Shown one piece after another: positions 1-10,072 of a DNA stretch of 64,000 nt (the first letter of the stretch is position 1; every line of letters starts with the position of its first letter). The notes under the pieces are model-generated. The model was not told the origin of the DNA. It saw only the letters and a list, made by a program, of their open reading frames with translations, and ran no database searches. This DNA is from Thermopetrobacter sp. TC1 (GTDB lineage: Bacteria; Pseudomonadota; Alphaproteobacteria; Rhizobiales; Aestuariivirgaceae), in contig NZ_KN050828.1 of the NCBI RefSeq assembly GCF_000746275.1, positions 537,384 through 601,383 on the forward strand. Reading direction: 5' to 3'. A program made the position numbers and the translations under genes.

Positions 1-277
1 GGATGCGCCGGCCTTCCACCGGCGTAATCACGCCAAGGGCGGCGCGCACGGTGGTGGTCTTTCCGCCGCCGTTGGGCCCGATGATGGTGACAAGCTCGCC
101 GCGATGCACCGAGAAGGTGACATGCCGGATGAGCCAGCGGCCATCGGCCGTGCGCACCCCGACATTCTCCAGCCGCAGGAGCTCCTCACCGCGCGTGGTG
201 GCGGCCTTTGCATCATGCGCCTCCGCGGGCCTTGCGCCTCCTTTCTCTTCGCGGCGTATGGTGCCGGTGGTGATCAT
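1..277 (-). CDS. znuC: ABC transporter ATP-binding protein, zinc/manganese type (ZnuC-like), 3' part beyond window
   Basis: Only the N-terminal ~92 residues are inside the window; the gene continues past base 1. Translation of the minus strand gives the start of an ABC ATPase domain with the Walker A motif GPNGGGKTT about 70 residues in. ABC ATPases energise transport from the cytoplasmic face of the inner membrane. The substrate is inferred from the divergent neighbour, a ZnuA-like binding protein. The start at 277 is chosen because AAAGGA lies 8 bases upstream; ATG codons at 298/295 are in frame but have weaker ribosome sites. The residues before the domain (about 35) are charged and unusually long for ZnuC. 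A manganese or other metal specificity cannot be excluded. Confidence 0.75.
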   Translation of the reverse strand, partial: MITTGTIRREEKGGARPAEAHDAKAATTRGEELLRLENVGVRTADGRWLIRHVTFSVHRGELVTIIGPNGGGKTTTVRAALGVITPVEGRRI

Positions 278-296
278 GTCGCTTTTCCTTTCCATC

Positions 297-318
297 ATGC
301 CGCCTATATGGCAGGCAT
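297..318. promoter_or_regulatory. imperfect palindrome in the znuC/znuA divergent promoter region
   Basis: A 22-bp imperfect dyad with matching ends ATGCC/GGCAT and a central ATAT sits in the 83-bp gap between the two divergent metal-transporter genes. Its position fits an operator, for example for a Fur/Zur-type repressor, but it does not match the Zur box I know from other alphaproteobacteria. Low confidence. Confidence 0.2.
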
Positions 319-360
319 GGCACGGTCTTGCCAGCGTCTTTCCCGATCAGGAGTGATCCG

Positions 361-1341
361 ATGATCCGGTTTCGGTGTTTCCTTACGCGTCCTGTCCGCC
401 TTCTCTTCTCCGGCGGGAGGCAGGCCCTGCTTGTTGTCATGACGGCGCTTCTGACGCTGGGCGTTTACATGCCCATGGCCAAGGCGCGGGATATGACGGT
501 GGTGACCAGCCTGCGGCCCTTGCAGGGGATCGTGGCCGCGGTGATGGCTGGCGCGGGCAAGCCGCAGCTTCTGCTCACACGGCGGGTGGATCCGCATCAT
601 GCCAGCCTGCGGCCTTCGCAGGCGCGGCTGCTGGCGCAGGCGGATGTCATTTTCATCGTCTCGCGCGATCTTGAGCGGTTTCTCAAGCGGCCGCTTGCCG
701 CCCTTGCCCGGGATGGCGCGGTGGTGGAACTTGCGCGCATCGCGAACATCCGGCTTTTGCCCCATCGGCGTCTTGATCCGCCGGGAGCGGGAAGTTCAGG
801 CAGGGACGGGCATGCGGTAACAGACTGGCATGTGTGGACCGATCCGCTGGCGGCGGCGGCCATGGCCGAGGCGGCGGCAGAGGTACTGGCCAGGCAGGAT
901 GCCGCTCATGCCGCCCTGTACCGGAAGAATGCCGCGGCGCTCAAACAACGGCTTTCCGCCCTGACCAAGGCATGGGCAAAACGGCTGAAGCCGCTTGCTG
1001 GCCGTCCGTTCATCGTCACCCATGATGCCTTTCAGTATTTCGATGTGCGCTTCGGTCTTTCTCCTCTGGCGGCGGTGCAGCCCGATGACGAAACCCTGCC
1101 CGGCCCGCGGCGGATGAGCGCGATTTTGCGTCTGGCGCGGCAGCATGAGGGGTTATGTGTTCTGCATGGCCCCGGGCATGACAGGCGCTGGGCACAATTG
1201 CTGAGACGGGAGGCCGGCGCGCGCGCAATTGAGGTGGACGTGCTCGGTTACGGCATCCGGGAAGAAGGCGCGGCGTTTCTTGAGCGCTACTATGATGGGC
1301 TGGGCACGGCGCACGTGCGCTGCCTGAAAGGCCGCCTGTGA
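361..1341 (+). CDS. znuA: periplasmic metal-binding protein, ZnuA-like (cluster A-I)
   Basis: 326-residue solute-binding protein of the ZnuA/TroA family that captures Zn2+ (possibly Mn2+) in the periplasm for an ABC importer. An N-terminal signal or anchor (about residues 21-42) precedes the domain. Expected His ligands are visible: H79/H80 in DPHHASLRP, H157 in DWHVWTDP and H221 in THDAFQYF. The His-rich loop of many ZnuA proteins is absent. The start at 361 has AGGAG 7 bases upstream and is preferred to an in-frame upstream ATG at 328. The gene is divergent from the ABC ATPase, and a permease is expected beyond the left edge. Family is clear; exact metal is inferred. Confidence 0.8.
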   Translation: MIRFRCFLTRPVRLLFSGGRQALLVVMTALLTLGVYMPMAKARDMTVVTSLRPLQGIVAAVMAGAGKPQLLLTRRVDPHHASLRPSQARLLAQADVIFIVSRDLERFLKRPLAALARDGAVVELARIANIRLLPHRRLDPPGAGSSGRDGHAVTDWHVWTDPLAAAAMAEAAAEVLARQDAAHAALYRKNAAALKQRLSALTKAWAKRLKPLAGRPFIVTHDAFQYFDVRFGLSPLAAVQPDDETLPGPRRMSAILRLARQHEGLCVLHGPGHDRRWAQLLRREAGARAIEVDVLGYGIREEGAAFLERYYDGLGTAHVRCLKGRL

Positions 1342-1392
1342 TAAGTCAGCCTGTGGCTTTAATTTTGCGTCGGGGATTTCAGAAGGAGGATC

Positions 1393-1468
1393 TGGTGGAG
1401 CCGGGCGGAATCGAACCGCCGACCTCCTGAATGCCATTCAGGCGCTCTCCCAACTGAGCTACGGCCCC
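1393..1468 (-). tRNA. tRNA-Ala (anticodon GGC)
   Basis: The minus strand folds as a 76-nt cloverleaf with acceptor GGGGCCG, D-arm AGCTCAGTTGGGAGAGC, an anticodon stem CCTGA/TCAGG with loop ATGGCAT (anticodon GGC, reading GCC/GCU), T-arm with GGTTCGATTCC and an encoded 3' CCA. Confidence 0.96.
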
Positions 1469-1633
1469 GTATCCAGAAAGCAGATTGCGAAACGGGCTTT
1501 GGTTGGGACCATCCGTTTCGTGCGGGGTTACATAGTGCCAAACGCGCCGGGATGCAAGAGGGGAAAAGCAAAATCTTGCCCTCATGGCGCTGCTGTCCGT
1601 TGGACCTTCTCCAATACAGGGCCTTGCGGGGAT

Positions 1634-1734
1634 ATAAAGAAAACTTTATGAATGCATTTCAAATTCGCCGGCGGCTCTCGGGCCGCAGGGGCTGACAGGG
1701 CAACCGCATTCGATCTGCAGGGAGTACGCGAACC
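1634..1734 (+). promoter_or_regulatory. structured leader upstream of metK
   Basis: The leader holds an AT hairpin (ATAAAG/CTTTAT around AAAA, 1634-1649) and a GC hairpin (GCGGC/GCCGC, 1671-1686), followed by the ribosome site AGGGAG before the GTG start. SAM riboswitches of several classes occur upstream of metK in alphaproteobacteria, but I could not match a consensus, so a regulatory role is only a suggestion. Confidence 0.25.
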
Positions 1735-2928
1735 GTGCCGCGCCAGAATTATCTGTTCACGAGCGAATCCGTTTCGGAAGGGCATCCCGACAAGGTATGC
1801 GACCGCATTTCCGACGAGATCGTCGATCTTTTCTTCCGCGAGGCCGAGGCGACGGGGCTGGATCCGGCCTCGGTGCGTGTCGCCGCGGAGACTCTGGCCA
1901 CCACGAACAAGGTGGTGATTGCCGGCGAAACACGCGGACCGGAAAGCATCACCCGCGACCGCATCATCGAGACCGCGCGGGAGGCGGTGCGTGACATAGG
2001 CTATGAGCAGGCCGGCTTTCACTGGGCGAAGATGGATGTGGAAGTGCTGCTGCACGAGCAGTCTCCGGATATCGCGCAGGGTGTGGATGCCTCCGGCAAC
2101 AAGGACGAGGGTGCGGGCGATCAGGGCATCATGTTTGGCTATGCCTGCACGGAGACGGAAGCGCTGATGCCGGCACCGATCTATTATGCGCATCGCATTC
2201 TGCAGCGGCTGGCCCAGGCGCGGCACTCCGGCGCGGAGCCCAAGCTGGGCCCCGATTCCAAAAGCCAGCTCACCTTGCGCTACGAGAACGGCAAGCCGGT
2301 GGCGGTGGAGCAGATCGTCGTTTCCCATCAGCATCTCGATGAGAACCTGTCCTCCGATGACGTGCGCGCCATCATCGAGCCCTATGTGCGCGAGGTGCTG
2401 CCCGAGGGCTGGCTGACGGAAAAGACCGTCTGGCACGTGAACCCCACCGGCAAGTTCTATATCGGCGGCCCGGATGGGGACTGCGGCCTGACGGGGCGCA
2501 AAATTATTGTGGACACCTACGGTGGCGCGGCCCCGCATGGCGGCGGTGCCTTCTCCGGCAAGGACCCGACCAAGGTGGACCGTTCCGCGGCCTACGCCGC
2601 CCGCTATCTCGCCAAGAACGTGGTTGCCGCCGGGCTGGCGCAGCGCTGCACGATCCAGATTTCCTACGCCATCGGTGTTGCCGAGCCGCTTTCGCTTTAT
2701 GTGGATCTGCACGGCACCGGCGAAGTGCCCGAGGAGAAGCTGGAAGCGGTGTTGCGCGAGGTCATGGATTTGAGGCCGCGCGCCATTCGCGAGAGGCTGG
2801 GGCTCAACCGGCCGATCTATGCGCGCACCTCGGCCTATGGCCATTTTGGCCGCCCGCCGGAGGAGGACGGCGGCTTCTCCTGGGAGCGCACGGATCTGGT
2901 TGAGGCCTTGAAAGGCGCGCTCGCCTGA
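1735..2928 (+). CDS. metK: S-adenosylmethionine synthetase
   Basis: 397-residue MetK that makes S-adenosylmethionine from methionine and ATP in the cytoplasm, supplying methyl groups to, among others, the neighbouring tRNA methyltransferase TrmB. The N-terminus has the family pattern [13 protein letters not shown], followed by the central ATP/methionine-binding motifs ([32 protein letters not shown]), all intact. Length is normal. The start is a GTG, preceded by AGGGAG about 10 bases upstream; there is no in-frame ATG that would keep the conserved N-terminus. A short structured leader precedes the gene. Confidence 0.97.
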   Translation: MPRQNYLFTSESVSEGHPDKVCDRISDEIVDLFFREAEATGLDPASVRVAAETLATTNKVVIAGETRGPESITRDRIIETAREAVRDIGYEQAGFHWAKMDVEVLLHEQSPDIAQGVDASGNKDEGAGDQGIMFGYACTETEALMPAPIYYAHRILQRLAQARHSGAEPKLGPDSKSQLTLRYENGKPVAVEQIVVSHQHLDENLSSDDVRAIIEPYVREVLPEGWLTEKTVWHVNPTGKFYIGGPDGDCGLTGRKIIVDTYGGAAPHGGGAFSGKDPTKVDRSAAYAARYLAKNVVAAGLAQRCTIQISYAIGVAEPLSLYVDLHGTGEVPEEKLEAVLREVMDLRPRAIRERLGLNRPIYARTSAYGHFGRPPEEDGGFSWERTDLVEALKGALA

Positions 2929-3276
2929 TTCCGCCAGACGTTCAGCACTTTCCTTCCCCAGGCTTTTCGCCTGCCCTTCTTCATGCCAAGAAGGCCATGG
3001 CCTTCCGGCAGCGTGCGCATGCGCGAAAGAGAAGCGAAGGCGAAGCGGGTCCGGTTATGATTACGGAAGGACCGGAATGACACGTGTACGGCATGCCAAA
3101 AAGCATGTTCGCATCCTCCCCCTGATAGGGGGAGGTCGGCGCGAAGCGCCGGGTGGGGGTCGGGCCACAAACGTAAAGCCAAGTTGCCCGACCTCCTCCC
3201 TGCCCTCTCCCTGCCAGGGGGAGGGAAGAAAAGCGGCGCGCCGTGTATGAAAAGAACCTTACCGGTGTCCGAGCTG
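2929..3276. other. metK-trmB intergenic region with hairpins and a REP-like repeat pair
   Basis: 348 bases without a convincing gene. It holds a CAGGC/GCCTG hairpin at 2959-2973 just after metK (a weak terminator candidate without a clear T-run), a perfect 16-bp palindrome GAAGGCCATGGCCTTC at 2990-3005, and the REP-like repeats listed separately. Confidence 0.6.
3115..3225. repeat. REP-like palindromic repeat, two copies or halves
   Basis: The left unit (3115-3135) is a perfect inverted repeat, CCTCCCCC and GGGGGAGG around TGATA, followed by a second hairpin GGCGC-GAA-GCGCC (3138-3150) and a GGGTGGGGGTCGGGC tail. The right unit (3203-3225) is CCCTCTCCC/GGGGGAGGG around TGCCA, in opposite context after GCCCGACCTCC, so the whole resembles an inverted pair. 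Repeats of this C/G-run palindrome type are common between genes in alphaproteobacteria and are noncoding. Confidence 0.7.
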
Positions 3277-3978
3277 ATGACGGACAGGAACCGCATAACA
3301 GAGCCGCGTTTTTTCGGGCGGCGAAAGTCCCGGCCGTTGAAGCCGCGACAGCAGCGGCTGATGGAGGAGCTGCTGCCGGCGCTGCGCATTGCGGCCGATG
3401 ATGATGCATGGATGAAAGCGCCTGCGCACCTTTTTGCGCCGCCGCCTGAACACATGGCGCTGGAAATCGGCTTTGGCGGCGGCGAACATCTGGCGCGGCT
3501 TGCCGCCCAGCGGCCGGACTGGGGCTTTATCGGCTGTGAACCCTTCATCAATGGCGTGGCCAAACTGCTTTCCCAGATCGCCGATGCGGGCCTGGACAAC
3601 ATCCGCATCTGGGATGACGACGCCCGCCTGCTGCTGCCGCTGCTCGGTTCGGAGCAGTTCGACGAGATCTATCTGCTCTATCCCGATCCCTGGCCCAAGA
3701 AGAAACATCGCAAGCGCCGCTTTGTGGGGCCAGAAACGCTTGAAGACATTCACCGCATCCTCAAGCCGGGCGGACGCTTCTTCTTTGCCAGCGATATACC
3801 CGACTATGTGGCCTGGACGCTGGAACACGTGCGGCGGCATGGCAAGCTGATGTGGCTGGCGGAGCGGCCGGAAGACTGGCGCCAGCCCTGGCCCGGCTGG
3901 CAATCCACCCGCTATGAGGCCAAGGCCCTGCGCGAAGGGCGCACGCCTGCCTATCTCATTTTCGCCAAGCCGGAATGA
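3277..3978 (+). CDS. trmB: tRNA (guanine-N7-)-methyltransferase
   Basis: 233-residue class I SAM-dependent methyltransferase that makes m7G46 in tRNA. Family features are clear: N-terminal basic FFGRRKSRPLKPRQ, SAM-binding LEIGFGGGEHL, CEPFINGVAKL, and the TrmB signature YPDPWPKKKHRKRR. The start at 3277 gives the usual length and leaves a short tail before the basic motif; ATG at 3247 and 3184 are in frame but would run into the REP-like repeat. No strong ribosome site is visible before any of these. It lies downstream of metK, the source of its methyl donor, but the 348-bp repeat-bearing gap suggests separate transcription. Confidence 0.93.
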   Translation: MTDRNRITEPRFFGRRKSRPLKPRQQRLMEELLPALRIAADDDAWMKAPAHLFAPPPEHMALEIGFGGGEHLARLAAQRPDWGFIGCEPFINGVAKLLSQIADAGLDNIRIWDDDARLLLPLLGSEQFDEIYLLYPDPWPKKKHRKRRFVGPETLEDIHRILKPGGRFFFASDIPDYVAWTLEHVRRHGKLMWLAERPEDWRQPWPGWQSTRYEAKALREGRTPAYLIFAKPE

Positions 3979-4066
3979 AGCTGCTTCCCGTCCGGACCAT
4001 GCAGCATGAGACTGGCCCTTTGGCCCAATAGCCCGATCACCATATGCGGCGGTTTAAGTGGTCTTT

Positions 4067-6931
4067 TTACGCGCTGTTTCCCTCAAGAACGGAGAGCAGG
4101 CGCTGGGTGATGGCCTTTCGGCGCGTTTCCGAGGTGATCTTGGCGCCGGTGAGATCGGTGACATAGAAGACGTCAACGGCCCGTTCGCCATAGGTGGTGA
4201 TGTGGGCGGAGACGATGTTGAGATTGAGGTCATAAAGGGCCGAAGTGAGATCATAGAGCAGGCCAATGCGGTCCTTGCCCGCCACCTCGATGATGGTGAA
4301 GCGGTTGGAGGATTCGTTGTCGATTGCCACCTGCGGCGCCACGGTGAAGGCTTTCATGCGGCGCGCGCGCTTCTCCCGCTTTCCGCTCAGCAGACGCTCC
4401 ACCCGCGCCTCGCCGGTGAGCACCTTGCGGATCATGGCGGCAACGCGCTCGGCCCGGCGCAATTCGTCGGTATCCTCGGTGAACTGCCGTTGCAGCAGAA
4501 TGGTGTCCAGCGCCCAGCCATTGGCGAGGGTGAAGATCTTGGCGCCGGCGATATTGGCCTCGGCAGCGGCGCAGGCGCCGGTGAGCATGCCGAGGAGATA
4601 GGGGTGATCGGGGGTGTAGACGGTGATTTCCGTGATCGCCTGAAAGGCATCCGTATGAATGTCGATGGCGATCTTCTCGTTTTCGCGTTCGGCCCTTTCG
4701 ATGAGGGCGGCATGGCGCAGCTGATGCTCGATGTCGGTGGTCAGCCAATAGGGATCGTAGAAGCGTCCGACATAGGCCCTGGCCTTTTCAGGCGGCCAGT
4801 CGATGCGTTCAATGAAGGCTTCCTGCGCGGCGGCGACACGCTGTTTCAACGGGATGGAGGCATGACCGCCGGAGACCACCGGTTCGGTCTCGTGATAGAG
4901 CGTGCGCAGCAACTGGCCTTTCCAGCCGTTCCACACACCGGGGCCGACGGCACGGATGTCCACAACGGTGAGTATGAGCAGCAGGCGCAGGCGCTCCGGG
5001 CTTTGCACCACCTCGGCGAAGTCGAGGATGGTCTTGAAGTCGGAAAGATCACGCATTTGCGAGACCTCCGACATGAGCAGATGATGACGGACAAGCCAGG
5101 CCACGGTCTCGGTCTCGGCCTCGGTTAGCCCCAAGCGCGGGCAGAGCTTGCGGGCCACGCGCTCCCCGGCCACGGAATGACTCTCCGGCCGGCCCTTGGC
5201 GATGTCATGGAGAAAGGCGGCGACATAGAGGGCACGGCGGTTCTCGATTTTGCGGATGAGCTCGGTGGAGAGGGGATGTTCCTTAGCCAGTTCGCCGCGG
5301 TCTATGCGGGAGAGCCAGCCCACGGTGCGGATGAGATGCTCATCCACGGTGTAGTGATGATACATGTTGAACTGCATCAGGGCGACGATGCGCCCGAAAT
5401 CCGGGATGAAGCGCCCCAGAACATCGGCCTCGTTGAGCTGTCGCAGAACCCCTTCCGGATCCCGCGAATCGCACAGCATGTGCAGGAAGAGCGCATTGGC
5501 CTGCGGATCGTTGCGCAGATCATCGTCGATGAGCTTCAGGGAACGCCGCACATGGCGCAGGGCGCGGGGATGCACGCCGAGATCGAGATCTGCCGCCAGG
5601 GAGAACAGACGGAGCAGGTTGACCGGATCGTTCTCGAACACCTCCTTGCCTTCCACGGACAGGCGGCCGTTCTCGATGACGAACCCCGGATGATCCTTCA
5701 GAACGCGTTTGCGGGTCTTTCTGGCCTGTCCCTTGAGAAAGCCGGGCAGGAAGCGCGAAAAGCCCGGCGCCTCCTTCATCTGCTGTTCCTCAAGAACGGC
5801 GCAGAAGATGCGGGTCAAATCGCCCACTTCCTTGGCGTAAAGGAAATACTGGCGCATGAAGCGCTCCACGTGCTTCATGCGGCCATGGGAGACCACATAG
5901 CCCATGCGCTCGGCCACCTGCGGCTGCATCTCGAAGGAGAGCTTGTCGTCACCGCGGCCGGACAGGAAATGCAGGTGGCAACGCACGGCCCAGAAGAAAT
6001 CCTCGGCGCGGAGAAAGCGCTTCAGCTCGCCCCTGGTGAAGACGCCGTGATCGACCAGGCCGGACACGTCCTGAACCCCGTAGAGATACTTGCCGATCCA
6101 GAACAGCGTGTGCAGGTCGCGCAAGCCCCCCTTGCCCTCCTTGACGTCGGGCTCGACAAGATAGCGGCTTTCGCCCTGGCGGCGGTGACGCTCATCGCGC
6201 TCGGCGAGCTTCTGGGCGATGAAACGGGCAGGATCGGAGGCGACGACTTCCTCGCGGAAACGGCGGGCGAGATCGGCATAGAGGGCCTCATCGCCGCAGA
6301 TGTAACGGGCTTCGAGCATGGCGGTGAGGATGGTGTTGTCCTCATCCGCCAAGCGGATGCATTCCTCCACGGTGCGGGTGGAATGCCCCACCTTGAAGCC
6401 CAGATCCCACAGCATGTAGAGGAGAAATTCCGCAATTGTCTCGCCCCAGGATGACTTGCGGAAGGGCAGAAGAAAGAGAAGATCGATGTCCGATCCCGGC
6501 GCCAGGGTGCCGCGGCCATATCCGCCCACGGCAACGATGCTGACCCGTTCGGCGGCGGTGGGGTTCATGGCCGGATAAAGGCGGGTGGCGGCCACGGTGT
6601 AAAGCGCGGTGACAAGCTCATCCTGCACTTCGGAGAGATAGGTGGCGCAGGGCAGGCCCTTGCGTTCTTTCAGCAACATGCGCTCGGCATGAGCGCGCGA
6701 GGCCTTGACGATGGCCTTGCAGCCGGCAAGAAAATCCCGCCTGAAGGCGGAGGAGCTGGCTCCGTGTTCCTCAATGAGCCGATCGGCCAGGTCTTCCACG
6801 GCGTGGCCGATGGCTTCGGGATCTGACCAGTTAATGGCATCGATATCAACGATATCGCTTTCCGGCCAGGGAATGACGGGTTCGACAACTGCGTGTTCCG
6901 TATCCGGCGTCTCCGGCGCAACGAGGCTCAT
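4067..6931 (-). CDS. glnD: bifunctional [protein-PII] uridylyltransferase / uridylyl-removing enzyme
   Basis: 954-residue GlnD, the cytoplasmic nitrogen sensor that uridylylates PII proteins when glutamine is low and removes UMP when it is high. Domains in order: nucleotidyltransferase with GGYGRGTLAPGSDIDLLF (about residue 137), an HD hydrolase domain with FLHDIAKGRPESHS (about 574), and two C-terminal ACT domains (about 764 onward and 877 onward, the latter FTIIEVAGKDRIGLLYDLT). All key residues for both activities appear present. It lies 51 bp downstream of mutS on the same strand, a common alphaproteobacterial pairing, and converges on trmB. Length is normal for the family. Confidence 0.96.
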   Translation of the reverse strand: MSLVAPETPDTEHAVVEPVIPWPESDIVDIDAINWSDPEAIGHAVEDLADRLIEEHGASSSAFRRDFLAGCKAIVKASRAHAERMLLKERKGLPCATYLSEVQDELVTALYTVAATRLYPAMNPTAAERVSIVAVGGYGRGTLAPGSDIDLLFLLPFRKSSWGETIAEFLLYMLWDLGFKVGHSTRTVEECIRLADEDNTILTAMLEARYICGDEALYADLARRFREEVVASDPARFIAQKLAERDERHRRQGESRYLVEPDVKEGKGGLRDLHTLFWIGKYLYGVQDVSGLVDHGVFTRGELKRFLRAEDFFWAVRCHLHFLSGRGDDKLSFEMQPQVAERMGYVVSHGRMKHVERFMRQYFLYAKEVGDLTRIFCAVLEEQQMKEAPGFSRFLPGFLKGQARKTRKRVLKDHPGFVIENGRLSVEGKEVFENDPVNLLRLFSLAADLDLGVHPRALRHVRRSLKLIDDDLRNDPQANALFLHMLCDSRDPEGVLRQLNEADVLGRFIPDFGRIVALMQFNMYHHYTVDEHLIRTVGWLSRIDRGELAKEHPLSTELIRKIENRRALYVAAFLHDIAKGRPESHSVAGERVARKLCPRLGLTEAETETVAWLVRHHLLMSEVSQMRDLSDFKTILDFAEVVQSPERLRLLLILTVVDIRAVGPGVWNGWKGQLLRTLYHETEPVVSGGHASIPLKQRVAAAQEAFIERIDWPPEKARAYVGRFYDPYWLTTDIEHQLRHAALIERAERENEKIAIDIHTDAFQAITEITVYTPDHPYLLGMLTGACAAAEANIAGAKIFTLANGWALDTILLQRQFTEDTDELRRAERVAAMIRKVLTGEARVERLLSGKREKRARRMKAFTVAPQVAIDNESSNRFTIIEVAGKDRIGLLYDLTSALYDLNLNIVSAHITTYGERAVDVFYVTDLTGAKITSETRRKAITQRLLSVLEGNSA

Positions 6932-6982
6932 GCCAGGCGGCCCCCTGTCTCATGCTTGATGTCCGTTTTCAGGCAAGTCTTC

Positions 6983-9856
6983 CTATTTCCCGGGGCGTTT
7001 GGCAAGCATCTCCTTCAGCGCATAGAGCCGTTCCAGGGCCTGCCGGGGCGTGAGATCGTCCGGAACCAGCTCTTCAATGGCCTTCAGCACGGCCTGTTCC
7101 TCTTCCGATATGGGGGCGGCATCGGCAGCCGCAGGGGAAGGCCGCGCCCGGGCGGCCGCGGAAAAAAGCGGAAGATCATCAAGCAGTCTTTCAGCGGGGT
7201 TTTGCGTGCCCCCTTCTTCCAGCGTGCGCAGAACCTCTTGCGCCCGGGCGACCACCGCCTGCGGAAGCCCGGCGAGACGGGCCACCTGAATGCCATAGGA
7301 GCGATCGGCCCGGCCGGGAATCACCTCGTGCAGGAAAATGACGTCTCCCTGCCATTCACGCACCTTCATCGTGACATTGGCGACGTTATCGAGACGTTCG
7401 GCAAGGCCGGTGAGCTCGTGATAATGCGTGGCAAAAAGCGTGCGCGCCCCAATGACGCGCGAGAGATGCTCCACACAGGCCCAGGCGATGGCCAGACCGT
7501 CGAAGGTGGCGGTGCCGCGGCCGATCTCGTCGAGAATGACGAGGGAGCGTGACGTGGCCTGATTGAGGATGGCGGCGGTCTCCACCATTTCCACCATGAA
7601 GGTGGAGCGGCCGCGCGCCAGATCATCGGCGGCACCAACGCGGCAGAAGAGCCGGTCAATGACGCCGATGCGCGCCTCTTCCGCCGGTACAAAGGCACCG
7701 GCCTGCGCCAATATGGCAATCAGGGCGTTCTGACGCAGATAAGTGGACTTGCCCGCCATGTTGGGCCCGGTAACCAGCCAGATGGTGGCGGCGGGCATAG
7801 TGGTATCGGCTTTCCTCTCTTCATCCTCTTCTCCGGCACCATCCTGCAGGCCGGGCGAGGCATCGGACGAAGGGGGCTTGCAGGGCAGATCGGCGACATC
7901 GGCAACGAGCAGGCAGTCATTGGGCACGAAATGGCCGCTCTCCCGTTCCAGCGCCGCTTCCACCACGGGATGACGGCCACCCCGCACGAAAAAGCAGGTG
8001 CCGGCGTCAATATGCGGACGCGTCCAGCGGCGGCGCACGGCAAGCTCGGCCAAAGCGGCGGTGACATCAAGCCGCGCCAGGGCCGCGGCCTTTTCCGCAA
8101 TCAAGGCGGCGGCGCGTTCCACAGCCGAGACCAGTTTCGCAAAGATCTCCCGTTCCAGGGCGAGCGCCCTGTCAGCGGCCGCGGTGATACGCCCTTCCAG
8201 ATCGGCAAGCTCGGTGGTGGTGAAGCGCATGGCGTTGGCCATGGTCTGGCGATGGATGAAGACATCCTTCATCTCCTGCAGGCGCGGCGCATTGGCCGCG
8301 GTGACCTCCACGAAATAGCCAAGGACGTTGTTGTGCTTCACCTTCAGGGATTTCACGCCGGTAAGTTCGGCATACTTGGCCTGCAGGGAGGCAATGACGC
8401 TGCGCGTCTCATCGCGCAGGCGGCGCTGTTCGTCCAGCTCGGGCGCATAGCCGGGGCGCACGAAGCCGCCATCCCGCGCCAGCAGGGGCAAATCATCGGC
8501 TAGCGCCGCCGTCAGTTCATCGGCCAGACCGTCATCGGTGGCCGACAGGATCGCCATGTCCCGCGCCAAATTCTCCGGCGGAGAGGCCAGGGCCGCGGCC
8601 TTGTCGATTGCGATGGCGAGATTGCGGGCGGCGATGAGACCATCGCGAATGGCGGCAAGATCACGTGGGCCGCCACGGCCGAGGGTCAGGCGGGAAAGGG
8701 CCCGCTCCATGTCGGGTACGGCGGCAAGACGCTCACGGAGGGTTTCGCGCAGGGCCCCTTCTTCCACCAGCCATTGCACGGCATCGAGGCGGGCGTTGAT
8801 GGCCTCGACATCGGCAAGGGGCGAAGCGAGACGTTCGGCGAGGGTGCGCGCGCCCGCAGCGGTGAGGGTGAGATCAACGGTGGCCAGCAGGGAGCCTGCG
8901 CGTTTGCCCGATGTGGTGCGCAAGATTTCCAAAGAGGCGCGGGTGGCGGCATCGATCTGCATGTGGGTGCCGCGGTTTTCGCGCCGTGGCGGACGCAGGG
9001 CGGGCAGGGCGCCCACCTGCGTGAGCGCGATGTAATCGAGCAGGGCACCGGCGGCAGCAATCTCGGCACGGGAAAAGGCGCCAAAGGCCTCAAGGGCCGC
9101 CACCTCGAAATGCTCCTTCAGCCGCTTCTCTCCGGTAACGGAATCAAAACGCGGCGCGGGCAGGGGCGTTATGGCGGCGGGCGGAACCTGCTTGAGCGCC
9201 CTGGCCACGGCGGGATCGTCAAGGAGGCTTTCGGGCAGGATAATCTCGCCGGGATCGATGCGGGCAATTTCCGCCTCCAGATCCTCAGGTGCCAAGGCCA
9301 TGACGGAAAAGGCGCCGGTGGAGATATCCGCGCGGGCAAGGCCGAAAAGGCCATCCGCCTTCACCCGCGTCAGGGCGATGAGGAAATTGTGCTGCCGCGG
9401 GGCCAGCAGGCTGTCCTCGGTAATGGTGCCGGGGGTGACGAGGCGCACGACCTCGCGCCGGACCACGGCCTTGGATCCGCGCTTCTTCGCTTCCGCCGGA
9501 TCCTCCATCTGCTCGCAAACGGCAACGCGCTGTCCGGCCTTGATGAGCTTGTGCAGATATTCCTCCGCGGCATGCACGGGCACGCCACACATGGGAATGT
9601 CGGCGCCGGCGTGCTTGCCCCTTTTGGTCAGCGCGATGCCGAGGATGCGCGAGGCGATTTCGGCATCCTCGAAGAAGAGCTCATAGAAATCGCCCATGCG
9701 GTAAAACAGGAGATAGCCGGGGTTGGCGGCCTTGAGCTCGAAATACTGGGCCATGGCGGGGGTGGCGCGCCTGGCCTCCGCCAGCGGATCGCGCGCGGCA
9801 CGGGGCGTGTCGCGGTCAGAAGAAGCAGACGTTAGCGTTTCATCCGAGTTATGCAT
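6983..9856 (-). CDS. mutS: DNA mismatch repair protein MutS
   Basis: 957-residue MutS, which recognises mismatches and small loops and starts repair. The mismatch-reading Phe-x-Glu is at F57-Y58-E59 in MGDFYELFF. The C-terminal ABC-type ATPase has Walker [11 protein letters not shown] (about residue 699) and the signature STFMVEM. The start at 9856 has GAGG 5 bases upstream; an in-frame upstream ATG at 10051 would add 65 residues with no family similarity. A polar acidic insertion (about residues 657-684, just before Walker A) makes the protein longer than usual. A possible operon with glnD follows. Confidence 0.96.
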   Translation of the reverse strand: MHNSDETLTSASSDRDTPRAARDPLAEARRATPAMAQYFELKAANPGYLLFYRMGDFYELFFEDAEIASRILGIALTKRGKHAGADIPMCGVPVHAAEEYLHKLIKAGQRVAVCEQMEDPAEAKKRGSKAVVRREVVRLVTPGTITEDSLLAPRQHNFLIALTRVKADGLFGLARADISTGAFSVMALAPEDLEAEIARIDPGEIILPESLLDDPAVARALKQVPPAAITPLPAPRFDSVTGEKRLKEHFEVAALEAFGAFSRAEIAAAGALLDYIALTQVGALPALRPPRRENRGTHMQIDAATRASLEILRTTSGKRAGSLLATVDLTLTAAGARTLAERLASPLADVEAINARLDAVQWLVEEGALRETLRERLAAVPDMERALSRLTLGRGGPRDLAAIRDGLIAARNLAIAIDKAAALASPPENLARDMAILSATDDGLADELTAALADDLPLLARDGGFVRPGYAPELDEQRRLRDETRSVIASLQAKYAELTGVKSLKVKHNNVLGYFVEVTAANAPRLQEMKDVFIHRQTMANAMRFTTTELADLEGRITAAADRALALEREIFAKLVSAVERAAALIAEKAAALARLDVTAALAELAVRRRWTRPHIDAGTCFFVRGGRHPVVEAALERESGHFVPNDCLLVADVADLPCKPPSSDASPGLQDGAGEEDEERKADTTMPAATIWLVTGPNMAGKSTYLRQNALIAILAQAGAFVPAEEARIGVIDRLFCRVGAADDLARGRSTFMVEMVETAAILNQATSRSLVILDEIGRGTATFDGLAIAWACVEHLSRVIGARTLFATHYHELTGLAERLDNVANVTMKVREWQGDVIFLHEVIPGRADRSYGIQVARLAGLPQAVVARAQEVLRTLEEGGTQNPAERLLDDLPLFSAAARARPSPAAADAAPISEEEQAVLKAIEELVPDDLTPRQALERLYALKEMLAKRPGK

Positions 9857-10072
9857 TGACGCCTCGTGGTGAGCGGGACAATCATCCACATCGGCAAGGT
9901 CGCCTTCATGTCTGCGGCCTTGGTGACGCCTGACACGACAAGCGACAGGAAACCATCCTTCTGAATACTCGTTTGCACGAACGGAAACCAGAAACACCGG
10001 CCGCTCATCCACATGCCCTCCGCAAGGGGCTTGCGGGCGGCCGTGCCGCATTCACGAATGAACGGAAACGCC

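Noticed and set aside
278-360. Zur box between znuC and znuA
   Set aside because: The known AT-rich Zur palindrome is not found; only an imperfect dyad of unknown meaning is present.
1600-1734. SAM-II riboswitch upstream of metK
   Set aside because: The conserved SAM-II core sequence is not visible; only generic hairpins are present, so it is listed only as a structured leader.
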